DNA from: Hydractinia symbiolongicarpus
Lineage: Eukaryota > Cnidaria > Hydrozoa > Anthoathecata > Hydractiniidae
Assembly (NCBI RefSeq): GCF_029227915.1
Contig: NC_079876.1
Location: 14,448,001 to 14,508,000, forward strand
Direction: 5' to 3'
DNA: 60,000 bases
Positions 1-10,989 of the stretch are shown in pieces. The notes under the pieces are model-generated. The model was not told where the DNA came from and did no database searches. It worked only from the letters and a program-made list of their open reading frames with translations. Numbering within the stretch: position 1 is the stretch's first letter; each line of letters begins with the position of its first letter. The position numbers and the translations under genes were made by a program.

Positions 1-60
1 GTCCAGACATTCCTTGACATCTTCCTCTGTTGTTGCACTACCAGAAATGAATTCATCATC
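1..60 (-). CDS. Probable exon of the SET gene, cut by the window edge
   Basis: After a CACTTAG acceptor, 20 codons stay open to the window edge and read DDEFISGSATTEEDVKECLD. The exon is in phase 0 with the one at 711-740. It is acidic, and no family was recognised. Confidence 0.5.
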
Positions 61-3000
61 CTAAGTGCAATATTAGCAAAAAATTACTGTACAGTAGAAA
101 TAATTTTGTTTTATTTATGGGAGTGATTCTCAAAAATTATCTTTGTGCATGTTTCGTCTATATGGAGGAGCAAAAGATTGCTTTATAAGCAACATATTTT
201 TTGTTGTATGGTAAAAACATAAATATTGTGCTACAGTTTAACTCTTGTTATTAAATACAAAAAAATTGAAATCGATAACATATTGGTTAAACAAATCATT
301 TTCAAAAATTGGATAAAATTAAGTCATTTTGACACATATCAGAATTCCAATCTTAAAAACTACACAACATAAAATATTTAAATGAAAAAGAGAAAATGAA
401 AATTGTGGATATATAACTGATTATAACTTAAAATTATTTCAAAATGACTTGTACAGTAATTAGAGCTAATATCGTGAAAGCTTTTCTTCAAAATTAACTT
501 TTTAGTATGGCTAATAACAGGAACCAAAACGTGGACATCATGAAAGATTACAATATTGATACAAAAACATTTTGCCTTAAAAATGTAGATGGCTTACATG
601 TTCAGAATAAATCTGCTTTTTTTGGTTATTCTAAAATCACAAAAAAGGTTTTATTATAAACACAAGAATTTTTTGAACAAAAAGTTCAAAATCTATGATT
701 GGATACTCACAATTACATTCCCAGGATTGCATAAAACAAACTGAAAAGAAAGAAAAGAAAAATAGCAGTTACTCTAGTGAAGAAAAAGAAAAATGTATAT
801 ATTACAAAAAAACTTACTCCCTGCTTGGTAACAACATCAATATTTGCAAAATATGGTGAAGCAGTCTCCTTGTTCTAAACATAATAGAAGTAACAGTTGA
901 AGTTCTCAAAAAAAATTTAGAATATTTTTTTGTATTTTTCAAAAAAGAATCAAAAATAATTATTGTTAAGGCGACTCCAATGTTCTACGGGAGAAATCGA
1001 TAGTAACTTACAGTCGGTTGGCAAAATAAAAATAATTTTATTGAGAATGTATGGTTGGAACAACAACAAAAATAAAGAAATACACACTAACAACAGCGGT
1101 TAAAAAATAAAAAAATTCAAAAAAATCGTTTGTAACCGTTTTAACTCGCTTGGTTGATTTGAAATTCATTTCGTAATCATTTCCAAATCATTTTGTATTC
1201 ATTTCCCATTAGTTTTTCACAAAAATAAGAATTAATTCGTTTCATCTACGTTAAATTCGTTTCGGTTCAAATTGTTTTAAAATCGCTTAAATTGTCACAC
1301 ATGTTTATAAGACATTGTCAATTTCTAAAGAAATTTAACTATCAAATTACGTAAATAACTGCATTCTTCTTGCAGAAATAATAAAATTCTTCGCTAAAAA
1401 CGAATATGTAACAGATTTTCTGTTAAAAAAAGTTTTAGCCGATATTATTTTTTTGTTTTCGTGAAAATTAGAGTCTGTCGAGCCTGTAGAACAACTAATG
1501 AAGTTGAAGTCGCCTAAAAGTTACAAAATGAGAAAAAATCTGTGTGTGCTCAAAGTTAAAATTCCTCAAATATATTTAATCTGTATGATAATTAAGGAGT
1601 TTTAAAATTCCTCTAATATATTTAACCTGTATGATAAGTAAGGGGTAACTAGGGTAATAACTAGGTTCTGCAAAAACACTTTACCTCTATGTTTAATAAA
1701 ATATTCATGACTTATTAATTATTCACAAACATAACATTCCTTTAGCATGATTTTTGCAGTGCAAAATTTTTGAATTGCATTTTCTCGAAATAAAATTTTC
1801 CAACATAACAGTACATAGTTTTGTTGAACACTCCCCTCCATTTTGTCGAAATTCTACGAAAATAAGTTTGTTGCGACAATTTATTTGGCTACAAAACTTT
1901 GCTTTTTTTAGCGCAAAAGTGAGAAAATATCGAGCTATTGATCCATCATATACTTAAAAATTGATCAGTCATAAAACAGCTGTTGTAAAACAAAATATGC
2001 TATATTTTTTGAACCACGTTTTGTTTTGAGTAAAAAAAGCAAAGTTATTTAGAGCTGAATAAGATCTTTGCAACCATATGTTTTTCAAGAAACAAAAATT
2101 TTACTGAAGGGAGTGTTTGGTAAAATATACTAGAAAGGTGAATTTTTGTAAATAATTTTTCCTTCTTGGATTTTTTTATGGAAATATTTTATCATCATTC
2201 TAGAGATAATTTATTTGGCTTTCAGAATATATATATATATATATATTTGTTACAGTTAATAAAGCAAGCAGAGAAGATATTTTAAATATACTGAGAATGT
2301 GTCTAAGGGGGTTACCGTATCCTTAATGGAAGTTGATGTCCTTTAAAAGGCATTCCAGGAATGCCTTTTTAGAGGACAATTGCATCGCGTAACTTGGTGA
2401 ACTGGCGTATGTGATTGATCACATAAGCACCTATTTTTAAAATGAGAAGCCTGATTCATCACAACTATAAAATCTAACTAAAAAGAAATAACAAAAAAGT
2501 GACAAAGATACTCACTTTTCTCCAAAAAAGTTCTTTCATATCTCCATACGAATATCTCAACTCTTCTCCAATAGATATGACTTTGTCACACAAAACAAAC
2601 AGGCAAAGATGCAAATGCCCATTATCATCATATATCGGTTTCATGCAACAGTTTTTGGCATTTTTGCTGTCATTAACGTATTTCCCAAACTGTGTGTTCT
2701 CAGTTGCATCGATGCTATTATAAATAATCTTAAAATTGCAGTATATTACCTAGAGTACTTTTCAAATTTCACAACTGACTTTTGTGACAATTTTCCTGAA
2801 TATTTTATGAAAATCAAATTTTCCATTTTTCTCAAAAGAAAATATTTTTTGCCGGCATTTATTTGCAAAAAATTATCCTGTGCTCTTTACAAAATTCGTA
2901 AATAAAGTTTCTTTCCAACAATCTTTACGCAAGTAACTGCTGTGGATATTAAAATAATCACAACATATATGTACAATTTGCTTACCAACTGTTATTATAA

Positions 3001-3317
3001 AAAAATAAAAAGGAACCAGCTTCATCAGGATATGTAGATTGCAATTTTTCACCCTCAACTTTACTAATACAATTTCCAGCATACTCAAGAAGAAATTCAC
3101 CATGTTGAAATGTTTTTGTAGCAAACACTCCAAAACCTTATAAAAAAAGTTGTATCATAATAATGTAAAACAGTTCACACCCTATTTGGAAGCATAATAG
3201 ACGTATACCTATGTTGTCATTGATGAATAATTTCTGGAAACCACTTTGATCTGCTTTTTGTTTGCAATAATACTTTGCAATAGAACGTGGGTCTGTCTCA
3301 CGCTTATTCTGTCGTCT
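1..3317 (-). CDS. SET-domain protein (lysine methyltransferase-like), spliced, partial
   Basis: Minus-strand gene rebuilt from splice sites. The core exons are 3209-3317, 2986-3136 and 2516-2714, with AG acceptors and GT donors (GTATAC, GTAAGC, GTGAGT) and matching phases. Joined, they give 153 codons that read as a SET domain. First comes the GFGVFATKTF strand, equivalent to the usual G-x-G-V-x-A, then HGEFLLEYAG and DEAGSFLFFY. These are followed by CIDAT, GKYVNDS (in place of the usual N-H-S) and HLCLF. The domain closes with GEELRYSYGD, which holds the Y-x-Y-G motif. SET proteins transfer methyl groups from S-adenosylmethionine to lysine. The closest resemblance is to the KMT5A/SETD8-like class, by family knowledge only. 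Likely downstream exons are 818-874, 711-740 and 1-60. The N-terminal exon was not found and the 3' end lies beyond the left edge. The substrate is unknown, and the altered NHS motif leaves activity uncertain. Confidence 0.8.
711..874 (-). CDS. Probable downstream exons of the SET gene
   Basis: Two short phase-0 open exons with good splice sites: 818-874 (19 codons, NKETASPYFANIDVVTKQG, acceptor GTTTAG, donor GTAAGT) and 711-740 (10 codons, FVLCNPGNVI, acceptor TTTTCAG, donor GTGAGT). They join in frame to each other, to the SET exon at 2516-2714 and to the exon at 1-60. No domain was recognised. Assignment rests on strand, phase and splice signals alone; the 1.6-kb intron before them could also contain a gene boundary. 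Confidence 0.55.
875..2515. other. AT-rich intron of the SET gene
   Basis: No coding signal was recognised. The stretch holds a direct repeat at about 1558-1648 (two copies of a roughly 45-bp unit around ATTCCTCWAATATATTTAA), a short (TA)n at about 2227-2246 and the hairpin at 2338-2377. Confidence 0.5.
2338..2377. repeat. Near-perfect 19-20 bp palindrome (hairpin)
   Basis: GTCCTTTAAAAGGCATTCC and its near-exact reverse complement GGAATGCCTTTTTAGAGGAC are separated by one base. It lies inside an intron of the SET gene. It could be the collapsed remnant of a MITE; the loop is too short for a normal miRNA precursor. Confidence 0.7.
2516..2714 (-). CDS. SET gene exon: C-terminal half of SET domain
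   Basis: A 199-nt exon after ATAATAG, ending before GTGAGT in phase 0. It encodes IDATENTQFGKYVNDS, then HLHLCLFVLCDKVIS and GEELRYSYGDMKELFWRK. The pattern VNDS...C...HLCLF...GEELRYSYG matches the end of a SET domain, and the last Tyr is the position of the catalytic tyrosine of the family. Confidence 0.82.
2986..3136 (-). CDS. SET gene exon: N-terminal half of SET domain
   Basis: A 151-nt exon starting after TATAAG and ending before GTAAGC. It carries FGVFATKTFQHGEFLLEYAG and, after a short linker, DEAGSFLFFYNNS. It ends with two bases of a codon, so it joins in phase with the following exon to give Cys before IDATE. Confidence 0.82.
3209..3317 (-). CDS. SET gene exon: pre-SET segment
   Basis: This exon begins after a T-rich tract ending in TTTTTAG and ends before GTATAC. 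It encodes about 36 residues, starting RRQNKRETDPRSIAKYYC and ending KLFINDNI plus one base. That base completes the Gly of the GFGVF motif in the next exon. It is basic and precedes the SET fold. The earlier exon must end in phase 0 and was not identified. Confidence 0.75.
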
Positions 3318-3540
3318 CTAAAAATAAATACAAAAATGAACAAATAAAAATTGAAGTAAATGAAAAGTAGAATTTCACCCTTTGGCAGCCAGGTCACTTT
3401 TTTATTTTTTTCAAGAAACGTAGATGTACTCTAAAGAATCACAAATAAAATTCCTTTCATATAGTAAAAAAATAATTTTACTAAATTAAATTTAAATTTT
3501 ACAAAAATTTGAATAAATTTTATGTTACCTAAAATTATTT

Positions 3541-3945
3541 AAAGGTTACCTCCCGCGAAAAATAAAGGTAACGGCATATACAAGTACTTGAAAGGCTGTC
3601 TAGGAATTTGAATATTTTTTTAAAAATTCTTGATTGGTTCTTTAGAATTTGGACTAAGAAGATTTACTAATTATGCATGATGACAAGCCATAGAGAGTTA
3701 AAAATGTTTCCTAGCCATTCACTTTGACGCGTTTTGAACATTTTTACATAAATTTTAACATTTAGTTATCATAATTATGCTCAATTCATACTCATGGCAT
3801 CATAATTTTGCATAATTAGCACAACTTTTAAGACAAATATCTCAGAAACGGATAAAGATTTTTCAAAAAAATAAAAGGATTTCTAGAGAACTTTCAAAGA
3901 TCTTTCATATGAGCTTAACTTAATTTTTTGCGGGAGGTAACCTTT
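3541..3945. mobile_element. MITE-like element with about 20-bp inverted ends
   Basis: The left end AAAGGTTACCTCCCGCGAAA is mirrored by TTTTTTGCGGGAGGTAACCTTT at the right end. There is no coding capacity. The superfamily is not assigned because no clear target duplication was seen. Confidence 0.65.
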
Positions 3946-4771
3946 GAGGTGGCAGTAACCCTTTTTTAGCTGTCCAAATAGCTGAATTATTTACTCAGTG
4001 TTTTATTTATACCATTTTATTTTACTATTTTCTAGAAATATAGGCCTTAATACATAAGAAAATGATTTTAACTTAACACTAAAATTGCTGAGTCAGCAGA
4101 AATTTCTTTTTAAAAATGTATCAAAAACAAGAAAAACTTTTTACAATCTCGTTATTTTTCATCAACTTCTGTTTTTAAATGAACCTTGGGTTAACCCTGT
4201 TAAAACGGTGTGCGGATTTTTTTTGTTCATTCTTATTTTTTTAACAATAGCCTTTAATCTTTTTTCAAAAGATTTTTTGTTAGCATCCCCTGCTGCATCA
4301 AACGCTGTTAAAAGAAAAATATCGCGAATAAAAAGATTTCCGCACACCGTATCATGGCTGCATGATTCACCAAGCATGTCTGAAAATTTTAAAGTAAAAC
4401 GAACATGCTATTGAAAGTTACAGCTTGTGCAATGTAGCATAATGAAGATCGTCTTAAATTTCTTCATAATGCGCCATCTTTGTTGTTATTAACGTTTCTC
4501 TTTAATAATTACATCATTTCTTTCTGTACAATTTCACAACCACGTAGACTTAAACTATACTCGGCAAAACTAATTAATTATTCATGAATTTTATTTTAAA
4601 GAGGAATTTTTAAGGCTAAATATTTTTGTTGAAAGATAATAGTATTATAGCCATAAAATCGTGACAAGTGTGTTATAACAGAAAAAATTGGATATATAAA
4701 GTCTGAAAATAACCTTACGTAACCAATTATGTAAAAAAAATCCGATTTTTAAAAGGATTACTGCCACCTTA
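3946..4771. mobile_element. Second TIR-bounded element directly abutting the first
   Basis: The left end AGGTGGCAGTAACCCTTTTT is matched in inverted orientation by AAAAGGATTACTGCCACCTT at the right end. An internal 12-bp inverted pair, ACGGTGTGCGGA at 4205-4216 and its complement at 4339-4350, adds symmetry. No transposase was recognised. Confidence 0.5.
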
Positions 4772-6430
4772 AAATAATGTTTTATTATTGTAATAACATA
4801 TACAGTACCGCTTAAATGTACACAAGTTTTAGGATCTCATGTCTCATTTCTACATAAATATCTTTTATTCATTACCTCTTTTGTAGACTGCGTAATTGAA
4901 GAATTAAAAACAGCGCTCCATTTTTTGCGTTTTTATTTCCATGTGATTTCTTTGAATAATATTACTCGCTACAGTTTTATTTAGGAGCTCGATTGTTCAC
5001 GCACATAAGGAATAAGTTCGTATTTTATGCGAGTTATTATTCACTTGTCTAACACATTTTAGGACCGTGCCAAGGTGCATGCGCGCGATCGCGCACCTAA
5101 TATGAGGCAGTCTGCAAAATCATTTTTATACATCTTAAATAACGAAACGTTGTGGTAAAAAAAAATAGTTAGGTGTGATTCACACTGGCTAATATTCACA
5201 TTGCACTTGTAAATTTTGCTTACAAGTGCGATTTTTTGCACTCCATATAGCACTGGTAATTTTTTAGCGGGTGCTTTTTCTGGCTCTGGCCTGACATATT
5301 AGAAAAGTTAACTCATTGTGGGTATTAAATGTGTGTTTTTGTAAAATAAACTTCACACAAAAATCATTGCTACCTGTTTTGTTTTGTCTTAAAATGTTTG
5401 TATGTTTTTTTGTGTCATAAAACAAACGATACAAAGTACATTATATACTTCGTTATGCTAAACGAAAACAATATTAAGTGCTTTGTTTAAAGTAAAAAGT
5501 ACAAACGAAGTCCATACAAACTTTTTTATAACATGATACAAAATGTTTTCTTGTAACTTAAAAAAGGAATATGGCCACGTTAAAGCTTTGTAGAGACATT
5601 TTCTCATCATTTTAAAAATAAATACAACTTTCAAGCTTCATAGAGACGTTTTCTCATCACTTTAAAAAGAAATATGGCCACGTTAAATATATAATATATA
5701 TGTAAATATATGGTAGTATAAAGACAAAGTGATTTTATGCCAAATACAAGTCAAAATATAGTACGTTTATATTAAGCCTGTTAAGTATTACTTATAATTT
5801 ATTAATTATAATCGAATAATTATTCTATTGAATTCTTCACCACCATCATTTGCATGGTGAAATTTAGCCCATAGTAGGATTAAGTACTTTTTTCTACAAG
5901 AAAAAAAACTTACTTTTGACATTGATGCAAACTTTTATTTATTGTCAATTTACCTAGTAACAAAGATTTAAATATGCTAAACATAGACCATAATATATTG
6001 TTCTGTTTCACATGAAAACCTATTACCATAATCAACTTTTTTTAACATATATATACATAGATATTTCAGGGTGTTTGTAGTTGCGGCAATCATGTCTCAG
6101 CTGAATAGAACCAACCACAATAATTTACAAAATGATTAATTAAATGTGTGAGTGGGTCAGGAATACACAGCGGGGTGCAACTTACCGAAAGAGATTCAGG
6201 AGAGTTTACTGTATTTAAAGAAACTCCTAATTTTGCAAGGAAAAGACTATACATTTGTTTAAAAAATTAAGCAAAACATATACTTTTTTATTGTAGTAAA
6301 ACATCGTTACTATATCTGAGCATCCCACAAACTACCAATTCAGAAAATCAAATAATTTATGACAACATTAATTTATCAATCAAAACAAGATTTGCTTAAA
6401 TTTGACGGAAAACATAATTCAGATATACTG
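4772..6430. other. Gene-free AT-rich DNA with small repeats
   Basis: No gene was recognised. It contains a GC-rich near-palindrome at about 5070-5095 (GGTGCATGCGCGCGATCGCGCACC). About 5563-5690 carries a duplicated segment whose copies share ATATGGCCACGTTAAA and TTTTCTCATCA. Confidence 0.4.
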
Positions 6431-6690
6431 TGATAGTATTGTTCTGCCCAATCTTAGGAGACTGCCCAATATTTGGACATAAAAATGCCCAGTTCGTCAA
6501 AAGATTAGGCAGGAGACCATGGATGTGACACACAAGCTCTGTTGTTTGCAAGACCCTACAAACATTCTCAGGCACATAAAAATATATTTGGGGTATGTAC
6601 ATCAAAAACGAATTTGCCAGTACTGTTGAATTGACCAGGCCAGATTTGGCTAAGACGGGGGCCGTTTCAAGATTGGGCAGAACAGTATCA
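6431..6690. mobile_element. MITE with about 22-bp TIRs (TTCTGCCCAATCTT type)
   Basis: TGATAGTATTGTTCTGCCCA followed by ATCTT at the left is matched in reverse complement by AAGATTGGGCAGAACAGTAT and CA at the right. The 260-bp interior is non-coding. Confidence 0.65.
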
Positions 6691-7214
6691 TTGGGAAATT
6701 AGCAAGATAGTTTGATGATATTGTTTTCGAAAACGCTGTATTTGATCCAATTTGATCAATAGACATATAGTTAAAATTGTAATACTATTCTCACTTCAAG
6801 GGAAGGTTATATTTTTTGTGGTGAGTCAATAAATGTAAGCTTGCTGTATCAAGCTGGTTTCTAATGTCTGACATCAAGCAATGACAGATGAGCATTAAGT
6901 GCACAAGAATATGTGCATGATTCTGTGCAAAAATGCAAATTTGGACCAGAAAACACACACACATTAAGGTTCCAGTATTTTGTGCAATTCAAACAACCAT
7001 ATTTCAACCATGACAATATACAGTAGTAAAAGCTGTTGATGTGTGCAAACTGAAATTGAAAGCTATGACCTTGACCAAAAGAATAATAAGGCGTCAAATA
7101 AGAAAAACTGTTTTTACACTCAGCTATGCTAGCTAGCTATCACAGTGAAGTTAGTTTTAGTCAAATTCACAAGAAAATAAAAGAAAACAAAGAAAGTAAG
7201 AAACAGAAAATAAA

Positions 7215-7334
7215 AACACAAGAAACTTTGGCGGCTCAAAGCGCGAAGAACTTTCCCGCATCCAATATATGACGTAATGTTGGTCAATACTGCTACGCTA
7301 TTGGTCAACAGTTTTTGGTTGCCTTTATATATAA
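7215..7334. promoter_or_regulatory. Candidate promoter with E2F-, CRE- and CCAAT-like sites
   Basis: Within about 120 bp of AT-rich DNA lie TTTGGCGG and TTTCCCGC (both fit the E2F consensus), TGACGTAA (CRE half-site type) and ATTGGTC twice (inverted CCAAT). This combination is typical of cell-cycle promoters, often bidirectional. An ATG with a good splice donor follows at 7335. The sites are seen directly; function is inferred. Confidence 0.4.
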
Positions 7335-7387
7335 ATGGCGAACATAGTTACGCTAAATTCAGCGGTGCCTGGAGAAATTATGAAAAG
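7335..7387 (+). CDS. Candidate first coding exon, gene unknown
   Basis: The ATG opens 17 codons reading MANIVTLNSAVPGEIMK, ending AAAAG before GTATAT. It lies just downstream of the E2F/CCAAT cluster. No continuing exon was found, and the protein was not recognised. It may be a chance ORF, but the promoter context makes it worth keeping. Confidence 0.3.
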
Positions 7388-7677
7388 GTATATGGTTACA
7401 ATAGATTACACTTTGTTTTGCCCTCGAAAGGACATGGTCAGAGAATCTATATACTTTAAATTTTTAAGTTTTTAGTTCCTAGTTACGCCTGTGTATGTTA
7501 AGGGGTTTATAATCTTGGGTAATTAGATCATTTTAATTTGTTGTCTTACTTGTTCAGTTATTTTTGTTAATGTTTTTTAAATTTTTTATAGACTGAGCAA
7601 GTTGAATTTTGTAAACAAACTTTATGTAGACAGTTGTTTCATAAAAATGGAGTGTAAAGGTTTTAGCCATATAGCTG

Positions 7678-7919
7678 TTCTGCCTGGATAATGAACATTA
7701 TCCAGGCAGAACATATCCAGCCTGATTAAGTAGCTTGCCCTGGTTAAAAACAGGGCAGGAAATACATAATCAGGGCAACATAATCAGGACAGGCCGGCTT
7801 ATTACTCAAAAAATATTATTTGGCACTTATAAAAGGAACATAATCAGGTCAGGCCAGATTGTGTACGACAGTCTAATATTATTTCTCACTTATTATAGAA
7901 TGAACATAATCGGGGCAAA
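7678..7919. mobile_element. Repeat element with CATAATCAGG motifs and palindromic end
   Basis: It starts with a perfect palindrome with 18-bp arms, TGTTCTGCCTGGATAATG and its reverse complement, separated by AA. Several CATAATCAGGNCAGGCC-type motifs follow. The end CATAATCGGGGCAAAG resembles the inverted start. A related sequence lies in opposite orientation at about 57250-57895. Confidence 0.5.
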
Positions 7920-8389
7920 GGTGCCGATAAGCCGCAAACGCCCGCATATATAAGGGCGAGTTCGGGCGACTTTTCGAATTAAATTGACGGTTGTCCGCCG
8001 AAACCGCCTGCACTTTCCTGAACTCGCTCGAAACATTCCCGAAATGCAACACCTTGTAACATAAACATGGCGGACGACAATTGAAAGAACACGCTTGAAG
8101 AGAAAGGAGGTAATAAAGTTTATATATAAGTTATTTATCAAGTAAATCTTATCAAAAACCATAAAAAACATTTCTTTTAAGAACTTAGCTTCCATATAGT
8201 TAGTTCATTTTAATTTTTATACTTTTTAAATAATTCTTCGAGAGTCATTTATGGTGAATCTTTTTTTTTTCTCGGGCATTGTTCGGGACTATGCGGGTTT
8301 TTTCGGGCAAAGACCTGAATTTTTTTTAAAACGCCGAACTCGCCCGAAAACGCCCGCACTTTTTACGGCGTATGCGGCTTATCGGCACC
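7920..8389. mobile_element. GC-rich MITE with GGTGCCGATAAGCCGCA ends
   Basis: The left GGTGCCGATAAGCCGCAAAC is mirrored by the right GTATGCGGCTTATCGGCACC. The subterminal DNA is rich in GGGCGAGTTCGGGCG-like words, so its composition is far more GC-rich than its surroundings. Sequence right of it (CAGGCCCACTTATGTATGAC) resembles part of the preceding element (CAGGCCAGATTGTGTACGAC). It may therefore sit inside a copy of that family. No ORF looks genuine. Confidence 0.65.
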
Positions 8390-8584
8390 CTCGTGGGCAG
8401 GCCCACTTATGTATGACAGGCAAATATTATTCTTTATTGAATTTCCGTGCCCGCAGGCGTAGGAAATTCTTTAAAACCGTCGTTTTTTTCTTTCGGAGCA
8501 TTTTTTAAGAAAAAATCGACCCTGGAATTTCACGTTCCTCCGTCACAGATTCAAACTTCTTACCCAAGCTCCCTAACTACTTGG

Positions 8585-8860
8585 AAGTCATCTAAATGAC
8601 GTTTCAGGCCAAAATCGGTATTTGTTTTCGACAAAATTTGGCACAGTTAACAAAAAAGTGTGCTAAACATAATGGTGACATAATAATTTTGATTTTTGTC
8701 ACCTAAATGTCATTTTAGGCCAAAATTGGTCCAAAAATTATAACTACTTTATTATAAACAAAATTTGGCACAGAAAAAAAGTATGCTGAAAATGATGGTC
8801 ACATCAAAATTTTGATTTTTTGTCAACTAAATGCTGTTTAAGACCATAAACGTTTCAAGC
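8585..8860. repeat. Imperfect tandem duplication, about 120-bp unit
   Basis: The words AGGCCAAAATYGGT, ACAAAATTTGGCACAG and GATTTTTGTCAMCTAAATG recur in order about every 120 bp, roughly two and a half times. Confidence 0.5.
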
Positions 8861-9121
8861 GCAAGACTTTTAACTATGAATGATAGGCTGTAATTTTGTT
8901 AGCAATTTCTTTTAAAATGTGAGTTTATTATGACACGTTTCGTTTTGTTTGCGTTTGTTTAAGATATAATGTCACATGTGTGCTTTATCTTCAGAGCTTA
9001 ATGCACCAAACCTCTTCGAATGTCTGGCACGATAACACAACGAATTAGCAGGTTGTCATCAAATATTTTGGTAGCGAGCGGAAATTCTTAGAGCCCCCAG
9101 GGCTTCTTGTATTATGCTTCA

Positions 9122-9411
9122 GAACAAGTCCATTGACGTCTTTGAAGGAATTCATATGATTGATGCCTTAAAAAGTGCTGCCATAGCTACCCGAAATCGG
9201 TTGATGCTTACCATGACATTTGGTGTTAGAAAGCTATATTTTTAGCTCAAAAAGTGTGTTACTCCTGCAAAATCTGGGACTTGTGGCCGTCAAAGAAAGA
9301 GGTCCAACATTCCTGCTGATAACATTTCAGAATATTTCAAACGGACAACAACTATTCCAATGTTGGTGCTGGAGTTTATTTTTAAGTAAGATGCGCTCTC
9401 TCATCAAAATT
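9122..9411 (+). pseudogene. hAT-type transposase relic
   Basis: One frame reads QNKSIDVFEGIHMIDALKSA, then CGRQRKRSNIPADNISEYFK and TTTIPML. The C-G-R-Q-R-x-R-S-N-x-P-A...Y-F-K-R...I-P-x-L run is characteristic of hAT-related proteins of the ZMYM/p52rIPK type. An in-frame TAG lies after RKLYF, and the similarity fades after the P-M-L. The catalytic core and dimerisation region are absent, so this is a fragment. Confidence 0.6.
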
Positions 9412-9554
9412 TAAGTGAATTAATTCAATAGTAAGGTTATAATAAAATATTGGTAATAAATAGTAAAAAGTAATAGTAGTAGTGTCGTAAATAATTATAT
9501 AATAAGAAATACTCTCCCCTTTTTTTTGGTGATGACAAACCTGCTTGATTTCAA

Positions 9555-9995
9555 AATGTTCCCCGGGCTCAGTAACTTCGCTGACAGTACCTGGGTCAAG
9601 GAGCAACTAAGTTTTTTTCTTTTCTCCATTGATGATTGCGATTGTGATTGCTATAATGACATGATTAATCCATACCTTCCTTTTGTTAAATTTTTCACAC
9701 ATAAGTTATATACAAATTGTAACAAAACAGGGTAGCTGTAATGATAATATTTTTGCAAGGATTTTTTGTAAAACACTGACCATACACTGTTGTATGGTAG
9801 TAACAAAACAGGTAGCTGTAATGATAATAATATTTTTTAAGGATAAATACACTTATTCTTAGCGTTTAAGTCTTATCATTGAATTCCTGTGCGTGCAGAT
9901 GACAGAGCCCCTCTCTTTGCTTCTCTATGTTTCTTTTCTTGCCTACCGGGCTCGGTATGACTCCGGCCGACAGTACCTGGTTTCTGGAGCGGCAG
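9555..9995. repeat. Short duplicated segments
   Basis: CGGGCTCRGTA...GACAGTACCTGG occurs near 9562 and again near 9948. TAACAAAACAGG(G)TAGCTGTAATGATAAT occurs near 9719 and near 9801. These look like pieces of one repeat family; no gene was recognised. Confidence 0.4.
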
Positions 9996-10580
9996 TATGA
10001 CTGTCCATGTTGGACTTAACAAGCTATATTTTCAATATGTTTTTCGTTTGTCCTACAGGCATGCTGACGAGCCCTGACATTGGGGGAAACAGTCTTATTT
10101 ATTGCGGTGCAGAAGCGATTGCGAAAATATTCCTATTCTGTCATACCTGAGGCCTTACAAATTAAAACACTTATATACGCATTGGTTGCGTAAAACACGC
10201 AAAGACCCGAAGCAGTGTTTTTTTTGTTTTTTTTTTACGCTTTGACATAGTAAAAAAATTGCCTACATCCGTGCCTGGCGAGGTAGTACGACCTTTAAAA
10301 ATGTAGGTTGTATAATTATAAATGGACTGCATCAAATTTCTATTTTGCAGAAATAGGGCACACAATTTATTTGTAGTGTTGAAACGTTCCAGATTAATTT
10401 CAATGTGCAATTGGATTTAGAATAAGTATATATACACCATTTTTCTACTTTGTAGAAACAGGGCACACAATTTATTTTTTGACTTGAAACATTACAGGTT
10501 ATTTTGATTTGTGCAACTGTGGGCTGTTATATTGATTTTTCTATTTTTGCAGAAATGGGGCACATATATTTTTTGACTTA

Positions 10581-10989
10581 AGGCCAAGATTCACACACGG
10601 AAAACGTTCCGCGGACCGGACCGGATCAAACAAAAACAAAGCTTTGCCCATGCACATTGTTAGCTCATTACGCAATCGAAACGGAAAATTGTGCAGTCCG
10701 AGAAGCTAGAAGACAGTTGAAATGTTTTTAACTTTTTTTCTGGTCCGCGAAGCGACTAGCATTTTTGACCAATACCAAGCTACAAAATATAGCCAAGTGA
10801 CATCAAGAAACGACCGGCAGAAGCAAGCACATGTTTTTTATCCATATTATGTTGTTATTATTGTCGTAGCAACGTAGAAATTAATATTCGGTCTTTAACG
10901 TACTGGAACAGAACGGAACGAAACAGAACAGATTTTTATCGTTATCCGGTTCGGTCCGTGGAACGTTTTGCGTGTGTGGATACTGGACT
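10581..10989. mobile_element. Harbinger-type MITE with TTA target duplication
   Basis: Imperfect TIRs of about 40 bp: left AGGCCAAGATTCACACACGG, right (inverted) AGTCCAGTATCCACACACGC. Both continue inward into AAAACGTTCC and CGGACC. TTA flanks each end (10578-10580, 10990-10992). Neighbouring array units show the uninterrupted site GACTTAAACGTTAC, so the duplication is directly verifiable. A 3-bp TWA duplication is the hallmark of PIF/Harbinger. No transposase inside. Confidence 0.8.

Noticed and set aside
4085-4414. 109-codon plus-strand ORF
   Set aside because: It lies between inverted repeats of a likely MITE, and both strands are open only because of a symmetric inverted pair. No family was recognised.
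8251-8508. 85-codon plus-strand ORF
   Set aside because: It runs through a MITE end and unrelated flank. Its Arg/Phe-rich sequence follows base composition.
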